This document shows positions 23,727 through 32,083 of a stretch of DNA of 33,375 nucleotides, one piece after another (the first letter of the stretch is position 1; the number at the start of each line of letters is the position of its first letter). The notes under the pieces are model-generated. The model did no database searches, was not told the origin of the DNA, and saw only the letters and a list, made by a program, of their open reading frames with translations. A program made the translations under genes and the position numbers. This stretch comes from Neisseriales bacterium (GTDB lineage Bacteria; Pseudomonadota; Gammaproteobacteria; Burkholderiales; UBA11063): contig SSGY01000224.1 in NCBI GenBank assembly GCA_008017145.1, positions 1-33,375 of the forward strand. Reading direction: 5' to 3'.

Positions 23727-24185
23727 ATGCCTCTTGATTTAATGCTATTAGCCAAACAATGTAGCCCAACTGTTGCACCTATCACAATGGTAACGCTGGT
23801 AAAAACTGAATCTAAAGGTAACCCCTTAGCAATTGGCTTAAATGGTGCGATTTTGAAATACCAACCTAAGAGCGAATCGCAGGCAATTGCTTGGGTGAAG
23901 TACTTGGATAAACATGGCTATAATTTTGATGTTGGGTTAGGGCAAGTTAATATTGCTAATATCAGAAAATATAAACTCAAACCAGAGCAACTTTTTAATC
24001 CATGCTTAAATTTGCGAGTTAGTGGCGATATTCTCACCAAAAACTATATTGCAGCAAAAAAATATACCAGAGATCCGCAGCTAGCATTACAACAAGCACT
24101 TAGCGCTTACAATACGGGTAATCAATACAGTGGTTTTAATAATGGCTATTTGCGCAAAATATTAAATAATATTCCTGTTCAGTAA
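23727..24185 (+). CDS. VirB1-like lytic transglycosylase domain protein without signal peptide
   Basis: This 152-residue protein is almost exactly one SLT domain. The catalytic Glu28 lies in LVKTESKGNPLAIG, followed by DVGLGQVN (about 67-74) and LSAYNTGN (about 127-134), the three usual motifs. VirB1-type proteins cut peptidoglycan to make room for secretion machines and are normally exported. Here an in-frame TAA at 23721, two codons before the ATG, rules out an N-terminal signal by extension. GGGAG lies 11 nt upstream. No secretion genes are nearby. It may be exported by another route, act as an endolysin-like remnant, or be a truncated former component. Confidence 0.8.
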   Translation: MPLDLMLLAKQCSPTVAPITMVTLVKTESKGNPLAIGLNGAILKYQPKSESQAIAWVKYLDKHGYNFDVGLGQVNIANIRKYKLKPEQLFNPCLNLRVSGDILTKNYIAAKKYTRDPQLALQQALSAYNTGNQYSGFNNGYLRKILNNIPVQ

Positions 24186-24305
24186 GTAGCGTAGACAGAA
24201 ATCCAAGTCTGTGCAGTCTATTGTGATGTGATGCTAAAGTATTGTAAGTTAATGTTGTATAATGTTGCAAATTAAGTACCTATTAGCCTCGTAGAGTGTT
24301 AAATA

Positions 24306-24314
24306 TGATATAAT
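24306..24314 (+). promoter_or_regulatory. Extended -10 promoter of the outer-membrane barrel gene
   Basis: TGATATAAT, a perfect -10 with TGn extension, 33 bp before the start codon. No -35 at 17 bp. A second TATAAT lies at 24258-24263. Confidence 0.55.
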
Positions 24315-24346
24315 GCAGTGGTGAAATGAGTGAACTAGGTTCTTCT

Positions 24347-25849
24347 ATGAAAAAAATATTATATTTAACTTTAGCGGTGGCTTCAACTTGTTCGCTGGCA
24401 GACGTTAGTGAGTCATCGGTGCAGCCAACATTCCCATCAACTACGAGCACTGCTGCCGTAGTAAATAACTCCAATGCAAATTTTATTGGTAGATATAACT
24501 ATTTTCAAAATCCATATGGTTGGATGTTGTCTGGTGGTGGTACTTCAAAATTAACTGAAAGTGAGATTAAAGAGCAAAACTGGGCAGAAAAGCTGTTCGC
24601 AGGCGGTACGTACAATGTTTTTACTGGTGTAACTTATAATCAATGGGACGGGCAGTATGCCTCATCTGGAAAATCTTACGGTGCAAATGTATTCGCGCAA
24701 ACTGGTCAGCTCTGGGGGTTCTCAATTGGTGGTGTATTATCGATAATGGATCCGATAGGGAGCTTTAACGATGCGGTGGTTAACCCGATTACACCAGGCG
24801 TGCCGAATCGTTATTCTTCATATTATATCCCAACCTACACTTCAAATACTCTGTCTGAAGGATTTCTTGAATATCAATACAGCAATATAGTAAATGCAGA
24901 TATCGGTTATGTTGCTTTTGACAACAGCCCGTGGCTGGCAGGAAATATGTATACAAATATGTTAACTGTGCCAACTACATACCAAGGTGTTGGGGTTAAT
25001 GTCTATGCTGGTAGCGGTTGGGTTTTATCCGCACTGGGTTTTAATGCCGCTCAATTTGGTGCTCAACAGGGATTTACTGGACAAACAAATTATAGCAGTT
25101 GGTTACAAATGAAAAATGGTGCATCAAATGGCACTAATGGAACCGTTGCATTAGGTGCGCAATATACAGATGCAAGTGGTAATTACAATACGCGTATCTG
25201 GGGATATCAATTTGATAATTATGGAACTTTACTCTACGGTGATGGTAGTATTAATTTTCCAATAGCTAGTAGTAAGAATGTATTAAAAGTAGCCGCTCAA
25301 TTTGGTACTGATCAACAATGGCTTCAAGGGAGTAACGCGATTAATCAGTCGATTGGCGGCGGTAACATCCAAAGCTATGTCGGAGGTGTCCAAGTGGGGT
25401 GGTCATATAGCACAATGTGGCAACTGAATTTAAGTGCAAATACGATGTGGGGAGCTAGCGGGTCATATAATGGCGGAGCGTTTGTTTCTCCATACACGCA
25501 ATCATTGCAAGTAGATCCTTTATATTCTGAAGCTTGGTCATATAACATGGTAACTACGGGACAGCCAGGTAATATGTATAAGGTCCAAGGACAGTTTGGT
25601 CTTGGTAGTTGGGGGCAAAATTTGATATTCCAGCCAAGTTATGTCTATGTCGGTAATAATAATCCAACTACAAATGGACTGCAAGAATTGGATTTAGTTT
25701 TGAATTATCCACTTCCACAGGTACGTGGCTTATATTTATTTGGGGTTTATGCTCAGCAGTGGTATAACCCAAATGCTGCTCCAGCTGGTTTGCCAGACAA
25801 TAATTATCAACCAATTGAGATACAATCTGGTGTATACTATACGTGGTAA
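24347..25849 (+). CDS. Outer-membrane beta-barrel protein (porin-like)
   Basis: The 500-residue precursor has a signal peptide (MKKILYLTLAVASTCSLA, about 1-18). The mature part is rich in G, N, Y, S, T and W with alternating hydrophobic strands, and it ends in Y-Y-T-W. A C-terminal aromatic residue is the recognition signal of outer-membrane barrels. Length and composition suit a 16- to 18-strand channel, perhaps OprD-like, but no family motif is decisive. The frame is open seven codons upstream (24326); the ATG at 24347 with AGG 8 nt before it begins the proper signal peptide. A small exported protein gene follows after 20 bp, so the pair is probably one transcript. Confidence 0.75.
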   Translation: MKKILYLTLAVASTCSLADVSESSVQPTFPSTTSTAAVVNNSNANFIGRYNYFQNPYGWMLSGGGTSKLTESEIKEQNWAEKLFAGGTYNVFTGVTYNQWDGQYASSGKSYGANVFAQTGQLWGFSIGGVLSIMDPIGSFNDAVVNPITPGVPNRYSSYYIPTYTSNTLSEGFLEYQYSNIVNADIGYVAFDNSPWLAGNMYTNMLTVPTTYQGVGVNVYAGSGWVLSALGFNAAQFGAQQGFTGQTNYSSWLQMKNGASNGTNGTVALGAQYTDASGNYNTRIWGYQFDNYGTLLYGDGSINFPIASSKNVLKVAAQFGTDQQWLQGSNAINQSIGGGNIQSYVGGVQVGWSYSTMWQLNLSANTMWGASGSYNGGAFVSPYTQSLQVDPLYSEAWSYNMVTTGQPGNMYKVQGQFGLGSWGQNLIFQPSYVYVGNNNPTTNGLQELDLVLNYPLPQVRGLYLFGVYAQQWYNPNAAPAGLPDNNYQPIEIQSGVYYTW

Positions 25850-25869
25850 CTTTATAACAGGAGGACTTT

Positions 25870-26319
25870 ATGAAAAAATATTTATCATTACTTGCTTTAT
25901 GTACGATGAGCACATCTTTTGCGATGACTGAAATAGACTTTAATTCAGCTTTTTACAAAGATCCTACTCACTTTACGTGTAATGGAAAGAAAATATCCCC
26001 ACAAAGCACGATTAGCAATTTACTGATGAATTGTAAAAATGCGAAAGTGATTGAACATGACGAACCAACACCTAATCAAAATGCTCAAATGCATAATGCG
26101 AATGCGGGATCTTCAATGGATTACAATGAAGTAGACGGCTCATCTCAATTTACAGTGGATGTAGTTAAATTTCAGGATGATAAAAATAGTTCTATGACTT
26201 GTAAATTTCTTAATAACCAGTTAAAGAAATGTAAATATAAACTAGCTAAAACCACAGCTACTACAAGTTCGGCGCCCATTGCCAGTGCTAAAACTATAGC
26301 ATCAGCTCCTGCAAATTGA
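25870..26319 (+). CDS. Small exported four-cysteine protein, unknown function
   Basis: I do not recognise this protein. The 149-residue precursor has a signal peptide (MKKYLSLLALCTMSTSFA, about 1-18). The mature part has four cysteines in two pairs: FTCNGKKI...LLMNCKN (Cys37, Cys55) and MTCKFLNNQLKKCKY (Cys111, Cys121), probably two disulfides in the periplasm. A central N/H/Q-rich linker (about 65-90) and a T/A/S-rich low-complexity tail (from about 127) look disordered. A strong AGGAGG site lies 5 nt before the ATG. It follows the barrel gene by 20 bp, so it may assist or associate with that protein (inference). Confidence 0.75.
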   Translation: MKKYLSLLALCTMSTSFAMTEIDFNSAFYKDPTHFTCNGKKISPQSTISNLLMNCKNAKVIEHDEPTPNQNAQMHNANAGSSMDYNEVDGSSQFTVDVVKFQDDKNSSMTCKFLNNQLKKCKYKLAKTTATTSSAPIASAKTIASAPAN

Positions 26320-26404
26320 TTGGTAGTGTAATGATGGTTAACAAAGAGTTTTAGGAGCTTGGTTTTTCTCCAGTAAATCACATCAATCTTAATCAAGTTG
26401 GCTG

Positions 26405-26413
26405 TGCTAAAAT
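26405..26413 (+). promoter_or_regulatory. Candidate extended -10 of mnmG
   Basis: TGCTAAAAT, a TGn extension and 5/6 hexamer, 36 bp upstream of the mnmG start. Confidence 0.45.
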
Positions 26414-26448
26414 AAGCCCTTATTCTAATAAAAAGTACAGATAAAATT

Positions 26449-28332
26449 ATGATTTTTGATAAACATTTTGATGTGATTGTGATCGGTGGCGGTCATGCCG
26501 GAACTGAAGCTTGTTTGGCTGCCAGTCGTATGGGGCTACAAACCTTATTGCTAAGCCACAATATTGAAACACTCGGGCAGATGTCATGTAATCCTTCAAT
26601 TGGCGGGATTGGTAAAGGACATTTGGTTAAAGAAGTTGATGCGTTAGGCGGAATCATGGCGCGCGCGGCAGATCATGCGGGGATTCAGTTTCGCACCTTA
26701 AATAGCAGCAAAGGTCCGGCGGTACGCGCAACTCGTGCACAAGCCGATCGCATTTTATACAAAGCCTACATTCGCTATGCGCTGGAAAATCAACCTAATT
26801 TAACCCTATTTCAACAAGCAGTTGACGATATCATTATTGAAAATGATCATGTAACTGGAGTGATGACTCAGAGTGGGATTATTTTTAAAGCGAAATCGGT
26901 AGTTTTGACTTCAGGGACTTTTCTTGGTGGTCGAATTCATATTGGCTTACAAAATTATACTGGTGGACGTGCTGGTGATCCTGCTTCTATTCGTTTATCT
27001 GAACGTTTACGCGATTATGAGTTACCGGTTGGACGGCTAAAGACTGGAACACCACCACGAATTGACGGGCGGACGATTGATTTTAGCGTGCTTGAAGAAC
27101 AACCAGGGGATAGTCCAACACCTGTATTCTCTTTTATGGGTAAACGTGAAGACCATCCACAGCAAATTTCATGCTGGATAACTCATACTAATACCCAAAC
27201 CCACGACATAATTCGTAGCGGTTTTGATCGTTCGCCAATGTTTACTGGAGTTATTGAAGGCGTTGGTCCGCGCTATTGCCCTTCAATTGAAGATAAAGTT
27301 AATCGCTTTGCCGATAAAGATTCACATCAGATTTTCTTAGAGCCAGAAGGACTGACTACCCACGAATACTATCCGAATGGAATCTCGACTTCTTTACCTT
27401 TCGACATTCAGATTGGTTTAGTTCGTTCGATGAAAGGCATGGCGAATGCACATATTTTGCGCCCCGGTTATGCGATTGAATATGATTACTTTAATCCAAC
27501 CTATCTCAAATCCAGCCTAGAATCTAAATTGATCGGTGGCTTATTTTTTGCTGGGCAAATCAACGGTACAACGGGCTATGAAGAAGCCGCAGCACAAGGG
27601 CTTTTAGCTGGCTTAAATGCAGGTTTATTGGTTAAAGAGCAAGAGGCTTGGTGTCCGCGCCGTAATGAAGCTTATCTTGGCGTATTGGTTGATGATCTGA
27701 TTACTAAAGGCGTTAGCGAGCCATACCGGATGTTTACGTCACGCGCAGAATACCGATTACAGCTGCGTGAGGATAATGCTGATTTGCGTTTAACTGAAAT
27801 CGGACGTAATCTTGGTGTGGTTGGCGATGAGCAATGGAATGCTTTTTGCTATAAACGCGATACGGTTTTTGGTGAGATTGAGCGCCTGAAAAAAATCTTT
27901 GTTCATCCAGCAAATATCAATGGTACTGCGGCAGAGGCCTTATTTTCTGGTCCGCTAGAGCGTGAATATTCATTACATGATATGCTTAAACGACCTGAGT
28001 TTGAATACCCAACTTTAGCGCAATTACCAGGATTTACGGAAGCGGTTAGTGACGATGAACGCATCTGTGAACAAGTCGCGATTCAGATTAAATATGCTGG
28101 TTATATTGCGCGTCAGCAAGAAGAAGTCGGTAAACTTGCTTATTTGGATGAGATCAAGCTACCGAATAATATCGACTATAGCAAAATTAGTGGACTATCT
28201 ACTGAAGTCGTGCAAAAATTAAGCAAATTGATGCCAGAGAATATCGGACAAGCTTCTCGAGTATCTGGTATCACTCCTGCTGCAGTTTCACTGTTACAAG
28301 TTTATGCCAAGAAGGGGTTTCCACGCAAATGA
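26449..28332 (+). CDS. mnmG: tRNA uridine-5-carboxymethylaminomethyl modification enzyme MnmG (GidA)
   Basis: MnmG is the FAD subunit that, with MnmE, modifies the wobble uridine (U34) of several tRNAs. The 627-residue protein has the N-terminal FAD dinucleotide fold [14 protein letters not shown] (about 9-22) and the family signature [20 protein letters not shown] (about 45-64). It also has [34 protein letters not shown] (about 370-381) and the C-terminal helical domain ending [14 protein letters not shown]. Length is normal for the family. mnmE is not in the window. The GtrA-family gene overlaps the stop by 4 bp. Confidence 0.97.
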   Translation: MIFDKHFDVIVIGGGHAGTEACLAASRMGLQTLLLSHNIETLGQMSCNPSIGGIGKGHLVKEVDALGGIMARAADHAGIQFRTLNSSKGPAVRATRAQADRILYKAYIRYALENQPNLTLFQQAVDDIIIENDHVTGVMTQSGIIFKAKSVVLTSGTFLGGRIHIGLQNYTGGRAGDPASIRLSERLRDYELPVGRLKTGTPPRIDGRTIDFSVLEEQPGDSPTPVFSFMGKREDHPQQISCWITHTNTQTHDIIRSGFDRSPMFTGVIEGVGPRYCPSIEDKVNRFADKDSHQIFLEPEGLTTHEYYPNGISTSLPFDIQIGLVRSMKGMANAHILRPGYAIEYDYFNPTYLKSSLESKLIGGLFFAGQINGTTGYEEAAAQGLLAGLNAGLLVKEQEAWCPRRNEAYLGVLVDDLITKGVSEPYRMFTSRAEYRLQLREDNADLRLTEIGRNLGVVGDEQWNAFCYKRDTVFGEIERLKKIFVHPANINGTAAEALFSGPLEREYSLHDMLKRPEFEYPTLAQLPGFTEAVSDDERICEQVAIQIKYAGYIARQQEEVGKLAYLDEIKLPNNIDYSKISGLSTEVVQKLSKLMPENIGQASRVSGITPAAVSLLQVYAKKGFPRK

Positions 28333-28733
28333 TAAAGCAGCATGTTAAGAAAATCAAACGTCGTCATGTCCGTGAAGTTCTGGTCTATGGGGCGGTGGGA
28401 ATTTCTGCGCTAATCATACAGGATTTGATTTATTGGATTGCGCATCGTTATTTTGGGGTTTTCCCATCTGTTGCGATGATTTTGGGTAATATCGGTGGGA
28501 TGTTTGTTGCTTATGTCGGGCATATCAAATATACTTTTAAGAAGCATCGTTACTCTAGGCGTGAATTTGTAAAATTCTTGGTAACTTCAATGATCGGGAT
28601 GGTAATCAATGTTGGAGGGGTTCGCTTTATAACCAAAGTTTTATTGCTTAGTCCTGAGTGGGGCTTGGCACCGACATTTGTTGCGCCATTTGTGACATTC
28701 CTAATTAGTAAATTTTGGGCATTTCGTAACTAA
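28329..28733 (+). CDS. GtrA-family membrane protein
   Basis: This 134-residue inner-membrane protein has four predicted helices (about 19-37, 44-63, 82-102, 110-126) and the closing motif [11 protein letters not shown] typical of GtrA-like proteins. These are thought to flip lipid-linked sugars or help glycosyl transfer. The basic N-terminus (KKIKRRHVR) precedes helix 1. It starts at 28329 with ATGA overlapping the mnmG stop, so it relies on mnmG transcription and translation. There is no glycosyltransferase nearby, so the sugar substrate is open. Confidence 0.82.
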   Translation: MIKQHVKKIKRRHVREVLVYGAVGISALIIQDLIYWIAHRYFGVFPSVAMILGNIGGMFVAYVGHIKYTFKKHRYSRREFVKFLVTSMIGMVINVGGVRFITKVLLLSPEWGLAPTFVAPFVTFLISKFWAFRN

Positions 28734-28803
28734 GCTTGCATACAAAGAAATAGGAAAAGGTTGAAGTAACGATGATTCCTGCGTTTAGAAATTAGGATAA
28801 ATT

Positions 28804-28831
28804 AAGGCTAAGATCATCTCTTAGCCTTTTT
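28804..28831 (+). terminator. Terminator after mnmG-gtrA
   Basis: AAGGCTAAGA (28804-28813) pairs perfectly with TCTTAGCCTT (28819-28828) around a 5-nt loop, followed by TTT. It lies between convergent units and may also slow transcription from the yceI side. Confidence 0.88.
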
Positions 28832-28842
28832 CGTAGGATAGT

Positions 28843-29415
28843 CTATTTTTTAGCTGCGAGTTGTGCTTCAACTTCAATGTTTAAATTGGTTTCATCACTA
28901 ACTGCAGGAACATAGTTGGCAATTCCAAAATCAGAGCGTTTGATGCTGGCAGTTGCACTGAATCCAGCTGTTTGAATATCATTCATTGGATTAGGCGCTA
29001 ATTTATTTTGAGTTACATGCAAAGTAACTGGTTTAGTTACGCCATGTACGGTTAGTTGACCGTTCAAGTCAAATTGGTTACCTTGAATATTGCTTACTTT
29101 ATCGCCGACAAATTTAGCAGTAGGGTATTTTTTCACATCAAAGAACATTCCGCTTTTTAGATGCTCATCAAGTTTTGGAATTCCGGTAACAATATCACCA
29201 ACTGCGATTGTGATATTTGCTGAACTTTTAGCGATCTCTTTGCTTTCAAAGTTAATCGTTCCAGTTGCGTACCACTTACCAGATGGATTAGAATACCCCA
29301 TGTGATTATAATGAAACTCGACATAGCTGTGAGTTGGTTCTAAGTTATAGGTTTCAGCATTTGCAAAACCACTAAATGCAGCAGACAAACCTAGTGCGAT
29401 TAGATATTTTTTCAT
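28843..29415 (-). CDS. YceI family periplasmic protein
   Basis: The 190-residue precursor has a signal peptide ending GFANA (about 1-20). The mature lipocalin-like barrel starts ETYNLEPTHSYVEFHYNHMG (about 21-40) and includes HLKSGMFFDVKKYPTAKF and LTVHGVTKPVTL, the usual YceI landmarks. Members bind isoprenoid quinones or other amphiphiles in the periplasm, often under stress control. AAAGGA lies 7 nt before the ATG. It follows azoR by 19 bp in the marR-azoR-yceI operon; pairing with a quinone-reducing azoreductase fits a quinone or electrophile response (inference). Confidence 0.92.
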   Translation of the reverse strand: MKKYLIALGLSAAFSGFANAETYNLEPTHSYVEFHYNHMGYSNPSGKWYATGTINFESKEIAKSSANITIAVGDIVTGIPKLDEHLKSGMFFDVKKYPTAKFVGDKVSNIQGNQFDLNGQLTVHGVTKPVTLHVTQNKLAPNPMNDIQTAGFSATASIKRSDFGIANYVPAVSDETNLNIEVEAQLAAKK

Positions 29416-29434
29416 TGTATTTTCCTTTAAAAAG

Positions 29435-30133
29435 TTACCAAGTAGTGGCTAATTGTTTAGCCTTAGTTAATGAAGAGTTAAATTCTGCAGCTGCATAATC
29501 AGGTTTTGCTTGTAGCGGAACCATAATATGTTGATAATCATGTACGCCCATAATTGCCAAGGTCGCCCGGACAATTGGTTCACCATAATTACCCAGCTGA
29601 TCAAAAGTAGCTAATAATTCTTCTGCTTGCGGATGATCTGCCAGCATAGGGCGGAATCCTGCACGAGCTTCTGGAGAGTAAACCCCACCACTAGCTTGAA
29701 CAAAAACCGCTTTTTTATTTTTTAGTAGCCCAACAGGCAGTCCAAACTCATTATATTGGAAAGTCTGACGTGCTGCACAGATAATATCAAGGTATTTCTT
29801 AAGTACCGAAGGGAAACTGAACTCCCACATTGGTGCTACAAAAATATACTTATCATGTGCGATGAATTGATCAATTACAGCTTGACGTTTCATTAAAGCT
29901 TTTTGTTGCTCTGCATTAAGGTTTTCAAACGAGCCTCCACTCATTAATACGCCAAATGCGCTATAAACTACTGAATCAACATCCGGTGCGTCAAGTTGCC
30001 ATAGATCAAGCTTGGTTACTTGTGCATCAGGGTGCTTTGCTAAATAGCTTTGTAAAAAATCTTCGGCAATCTGCTGCGATTTTGAGTATTCCGCATTACC
30101 AGGGTGCGAATTTATATATAATAATTTAGTCAT
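29435..30133 (-). CDS. azoR: FMN-dependent NADH azoreductase / quinone reductase
   Basis: The 232-residue flavodoxin-like oxidoreductase resembles AzoR. It has an N-terminal TKLLYINSHPGNAEYSKSQ phosphate loop, APMWEFSFPSVLKKYLDIIC (about 100-119) binding FMN and flanking the active site, and QASGGVYSPE (about 147-156). Such enzymes reduce quinones and azo dyes with NADH, protecting against electrophiles. It is about 30 residues longer than E. coli AzoR. AAGGA lies 7 nt upstream of the ATG. It is second in the marR-azoR-yceI operon (35 bp after marR, 19 bp before yceI). Confidence 0.88.
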   Translation of the reverse strand: MTKLLYINSHPGNAEYSKSQQIAEDFLQSYLAKHPDAQVTKLDLWQLDAPDVDSVVYSAFGVLMSGGSFENLNAEQQKALMKRQAVIDQFIAHDKYIFVAPMWEFSFPSVLKKYLDIICAARQTFQYNEFGLPVGLLKNKKAVFVQASGGVYSPEARAGFRPMLADHPQAEELLATFDQLGNYGEPIVRATLAIMGVHDYQHIMVPLQAKPDYAAAEFNSSLTKAKQLATTW

Positions 30134-30168
30134 TTGTAGTTCCTTTTTAATAATACACTTATTTAAGA

Positions 30169-30594
30169 TTATACGAATTGGTTTAACTTATTTTTTACTA
30201 AGATTAGCTCTTGTCGTAGTTGCTCCATCTCTTTTTCATCAAATTGTATACAGATTGGTTCAAAGAATTGGGTAACAGCAGGAAATACTTTATTAAATAA
30301 ATCTACTCCTGACTCCGTAAGACCTATCAAAGCACTTCTCCCATCTGTTGGATTTATAGTGCGAGTTATGAACCCTTTTCTTAATAAACTTTCTAAGATG
30401 ACTGTTAAATTACCTTTGACCATAAGAGTTTTATTAGCCAGTTCTTTACAGGTCATTGGTGGCTGATTACCTAACGTTGCGATTACATCAAATTGCCCCG
30501 GTGTTAAACCTAACGAGCGTACATGAGTGGAAGAGATTGTTTCAAATAAGTGGGCAACATTGAGTAACTCACGAATTGTTTTTATAAACTGCAT
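30169..30594 (-). CDS. MarR-family transcriptional regulator
   Basis: This 141-residue winged-helix dimeric repressor has LGLTPGQFDVIATLGNQPPM (about 28-47), MTCKELANKTLMVKGNLTVI as the DNA-binding helix-turn-helix (about 47-66), and the wing ITRTINPTDGRSALIGLT (about 76-93, with the conserved D-x-R). Cys49 and Cys115 are possible thiol sensors, as in OhrR/YodB-type members. It heads an operon with azoR and yceI. Two matched 18-bp palindromes lie in its promoter, so it very likely represses its own operon until a quinone, electrophile or phenolic ligand binds (inference). Confidence 0.92.
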   Translation of the reverse strand: MQFIKTIRELLNVAHLFETISSTHVRSLGLTPGQFDVIATLGNQPPMTCKELANKTLMVKGNLTVILESLLRKGFITRTINPTDGRSALIGLTESGVDLFNKVFPAVTQFFEPICIQFDEKEMEQLRQELILVKNKLNQFV

Positions 30595-30611
30595 TTTCTT
30601 CTCTGTGAAAT

Positions 30612-30629
30612 TAGTTTAAACTTGAACTA
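30612..30629. promoter_or_regulatory. MarR operator site 1
   Basis: TAGTTTAAACTTGAACTA, an imperfect palindrome (7 of 9 positions matched), just downstream of the predicted marR start of transcription. Shares the right arm CTTGAACTA with site 2; centres are 31 bp apart (three helical turns). Confidence 0.6.
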
Positions 30630-30638
30630 TATGGCGTA

Positions 30639-30668
30639 ATATTAATTCAAGCTTGAACTAATTGTCAA
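30639..30668 (-). promoter_or_regulatory. Promoter of marR-azoR-yceI
   Basis: On the minus strand a perfect -35 TTGACA (complement of 30663-30668), an 18-bp spacer and -10 TAATAT (complement of 30639-30644). Operator site 2 fills the spacer, the ideal place for repression. Confidence 0.65.
30643..30660. promoter_or_regulatory. MarR operator site 2
   Basis: TAATTCAAGCTTGAACTA, with a perfect 12-bp core TTCAAGCTTGAA, lying between the -35 and -10 of the marR promoter. Confidence 0.68.
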
Positions 30669-30697
30669 GAGATATTTAAAAATTATTTAAATTACAG

Positions 30698-30703
30698 TAT
30701 AAT
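30698..30703 (+). promoter_or_regulatory. Candidate -10 of the FUSC-family gene
   Basis: A perfect TATAAT 25 bp before the start codon; the -35 region (TTTAAA, 30675-30680) is weak, so the gene may be poorly expressed or activated. The MarR operators are 38-90 bp upstream of it. Confidence 0.45.
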
Positions 30704-30727
30704 GCTTCATTTAAAGGACTAACAGAT

Positions 30728-31783
30728 ATGAAGCTAAAAAAGATATTGCTAAATTACTTTGACGATGATCGTCAAATAAATCTTATTGCGCTCCAAACTT
30801 CATTATTTGGTTTAGTTCTGGCATTGTTGTATATTAGTAAATGGCATAAAATTGAACTGATTATTATAATGACGGGCTTACTAATGAATAGTGTAATGCT
30901 GTCTTTTAATTCGAATCAATATCATCCAACTCAGCGCATATATTATGGATTAATTACTTCTATAGCAGCAGGTATTGCTTATGGGATTGGTTGTTTTTCC
31001 GCAAATAATATCTGGTTATCAACGATTTGTATCCTAATAATTCTACCGTGGGTGATTTTCTCCAATCAGGCGCATGGTCTAGTTGCAGGACTATTTCTTT
31101 ATACTTTTGAGGGTTTTATTCTTGGTAGTGGAATGCCAGCTACTAACATTGATATAGTTGTTACTTATTCGCTCTCTTATATGCTTGGTGGCTTGCTAAT
31201 TGTATTTAGTGGTGTTATCAGAATATTTGTATTAGAGAAAATAAAATTAAGTGATAACAAGAGAAATATTATCAATAATATGCCTTACCTTGAGATTAAT
31301 ATACAAAAAACAGTTTATAATGTGATTATGCTATTTACGGTAGTACTATGTAATTTTATATCAATTCATTATCATTTAGCCAATGGTTATTGGTTGCCAT
31401 TAACTGCTTTCTTAATCATAAAGAGTAACCATGCAATTTCAATTTCCCGAATTACACTAAGAGTCATTGGCACTTTAATTGGTGGTGGTGTGGCACTGGC
31501 TTGTTGTTTGCTAATTCATAGTCAGTTGATTTTTGCATTAATGATTTTTCCGGTATTTTATCTGACTGTTATCGCTATATCGCGCCACTATGGTTCATTT
31601 ACTGCTTTGGTTACATTATCGGTATTACTAACAATTGCTTTAATGAACAATGAAGCGATGTATAGGATTGAGTATAGGGTTATTTATACTTTGCTTGCCG
31701 TCTTGATTGTTATGATTTTCTTATATGCCCTCAAATTTATTTTAACTACGGTTAATGTGCATAATGAAGGGCTTAATGTCTGA
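30728..31783 (+). CDS. FUSC-family inner-membrane protein (putative aromatic-acid or drug exporter)
   Basis: This 351-residue membrane protein is organised as two clusters of about five helices (about 18-160 and 193-335) separated by a short polar segment (about 165-190). The second half carries the FUSC hallmark NGYWLPLTAFLIIKSNHAIS followed by SRITLRVIGTLIGGG (about 215-250). Full-length AaeB/FUSC exporters are usually 600-700 residues; this is a compact version without the large cytoplasmic domain. It is transcribed divergently from marR across a region with two operators, so it probably exports the inducing compound. AAAGGA lies 9 nt upstream of the ATG. Confidence 0.78.
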   Translation: MKLKKILLNYFDDDRQINLIALQTSLFGLVLALLYISKWHKIELIIIMTGLLMNSVMLSFNSNQYHPTQRIYYGLITSIAAGIAYGIGCFSANNIWLSTICILIILPWVIFSNQAHGLVAGLFLYTFEGFILGSGMPATNIDIVVTYSLSYMLGGLLIVFSGVIRIFVLEKIKLSDNKRNIINNMPYLEINIQKTVYNVIMLFTVVLCNFISIHYHLANGYWLPLTAFLIIKSNHAISISRITLRVIGTLIGGGVALACCLLIHSQLIFALMIFPVFYLTVIAISRHYGSFTALVTLSVLLTIALMNNEAMYRIEYRVIYTLLAVLIVMIFLYALKFILTTVNVHNEGLNV

Positions 31784-32083
31784 TGTAGTAAAAGCCACAG
31801 ACTACATAACTTTTGAATATTAAATATACTCATTTAAGTAATTCTTTCTCAAAATTCCGGATATTTATTCCGGATTTTTTTATTCACACTTGCCCAAACT
31901 TTCGCATCGCCATACGAGTATTTACAGTTAATTAAAATGTCGCACCAAGGGACAGAAAAAGATATATTGAAGTAATATAATACCGTACTTGGAAAAACAA
32001 TAAAGACTTACTTCGAGTTTCTACAAAATAAGCGATGGTAAGTGCTAAAAAATAAATATGTAAAATTTCTCAAAGGAACAACA
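31784..32083. other. Intergenic region (300 bp) before the exported protein gene
   Basis: Contains the FUSC terminator (31851-31881) and a TATAAT at 31976-31981 that may be the -10 of the next gene, with about 95 nt of leader. No hairpin or operator was evident in that leader. Confidence 0.35.
31851..31881 (+). terminator. Terminator after the FUSC-family gene
   Basis: Two copies of TCCGGA (31856-31861, 31869-31874), each self-complementary, pair around TATTTAT, flanked by AAAA and seven T (31875-31881). Confidence 0.75.
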
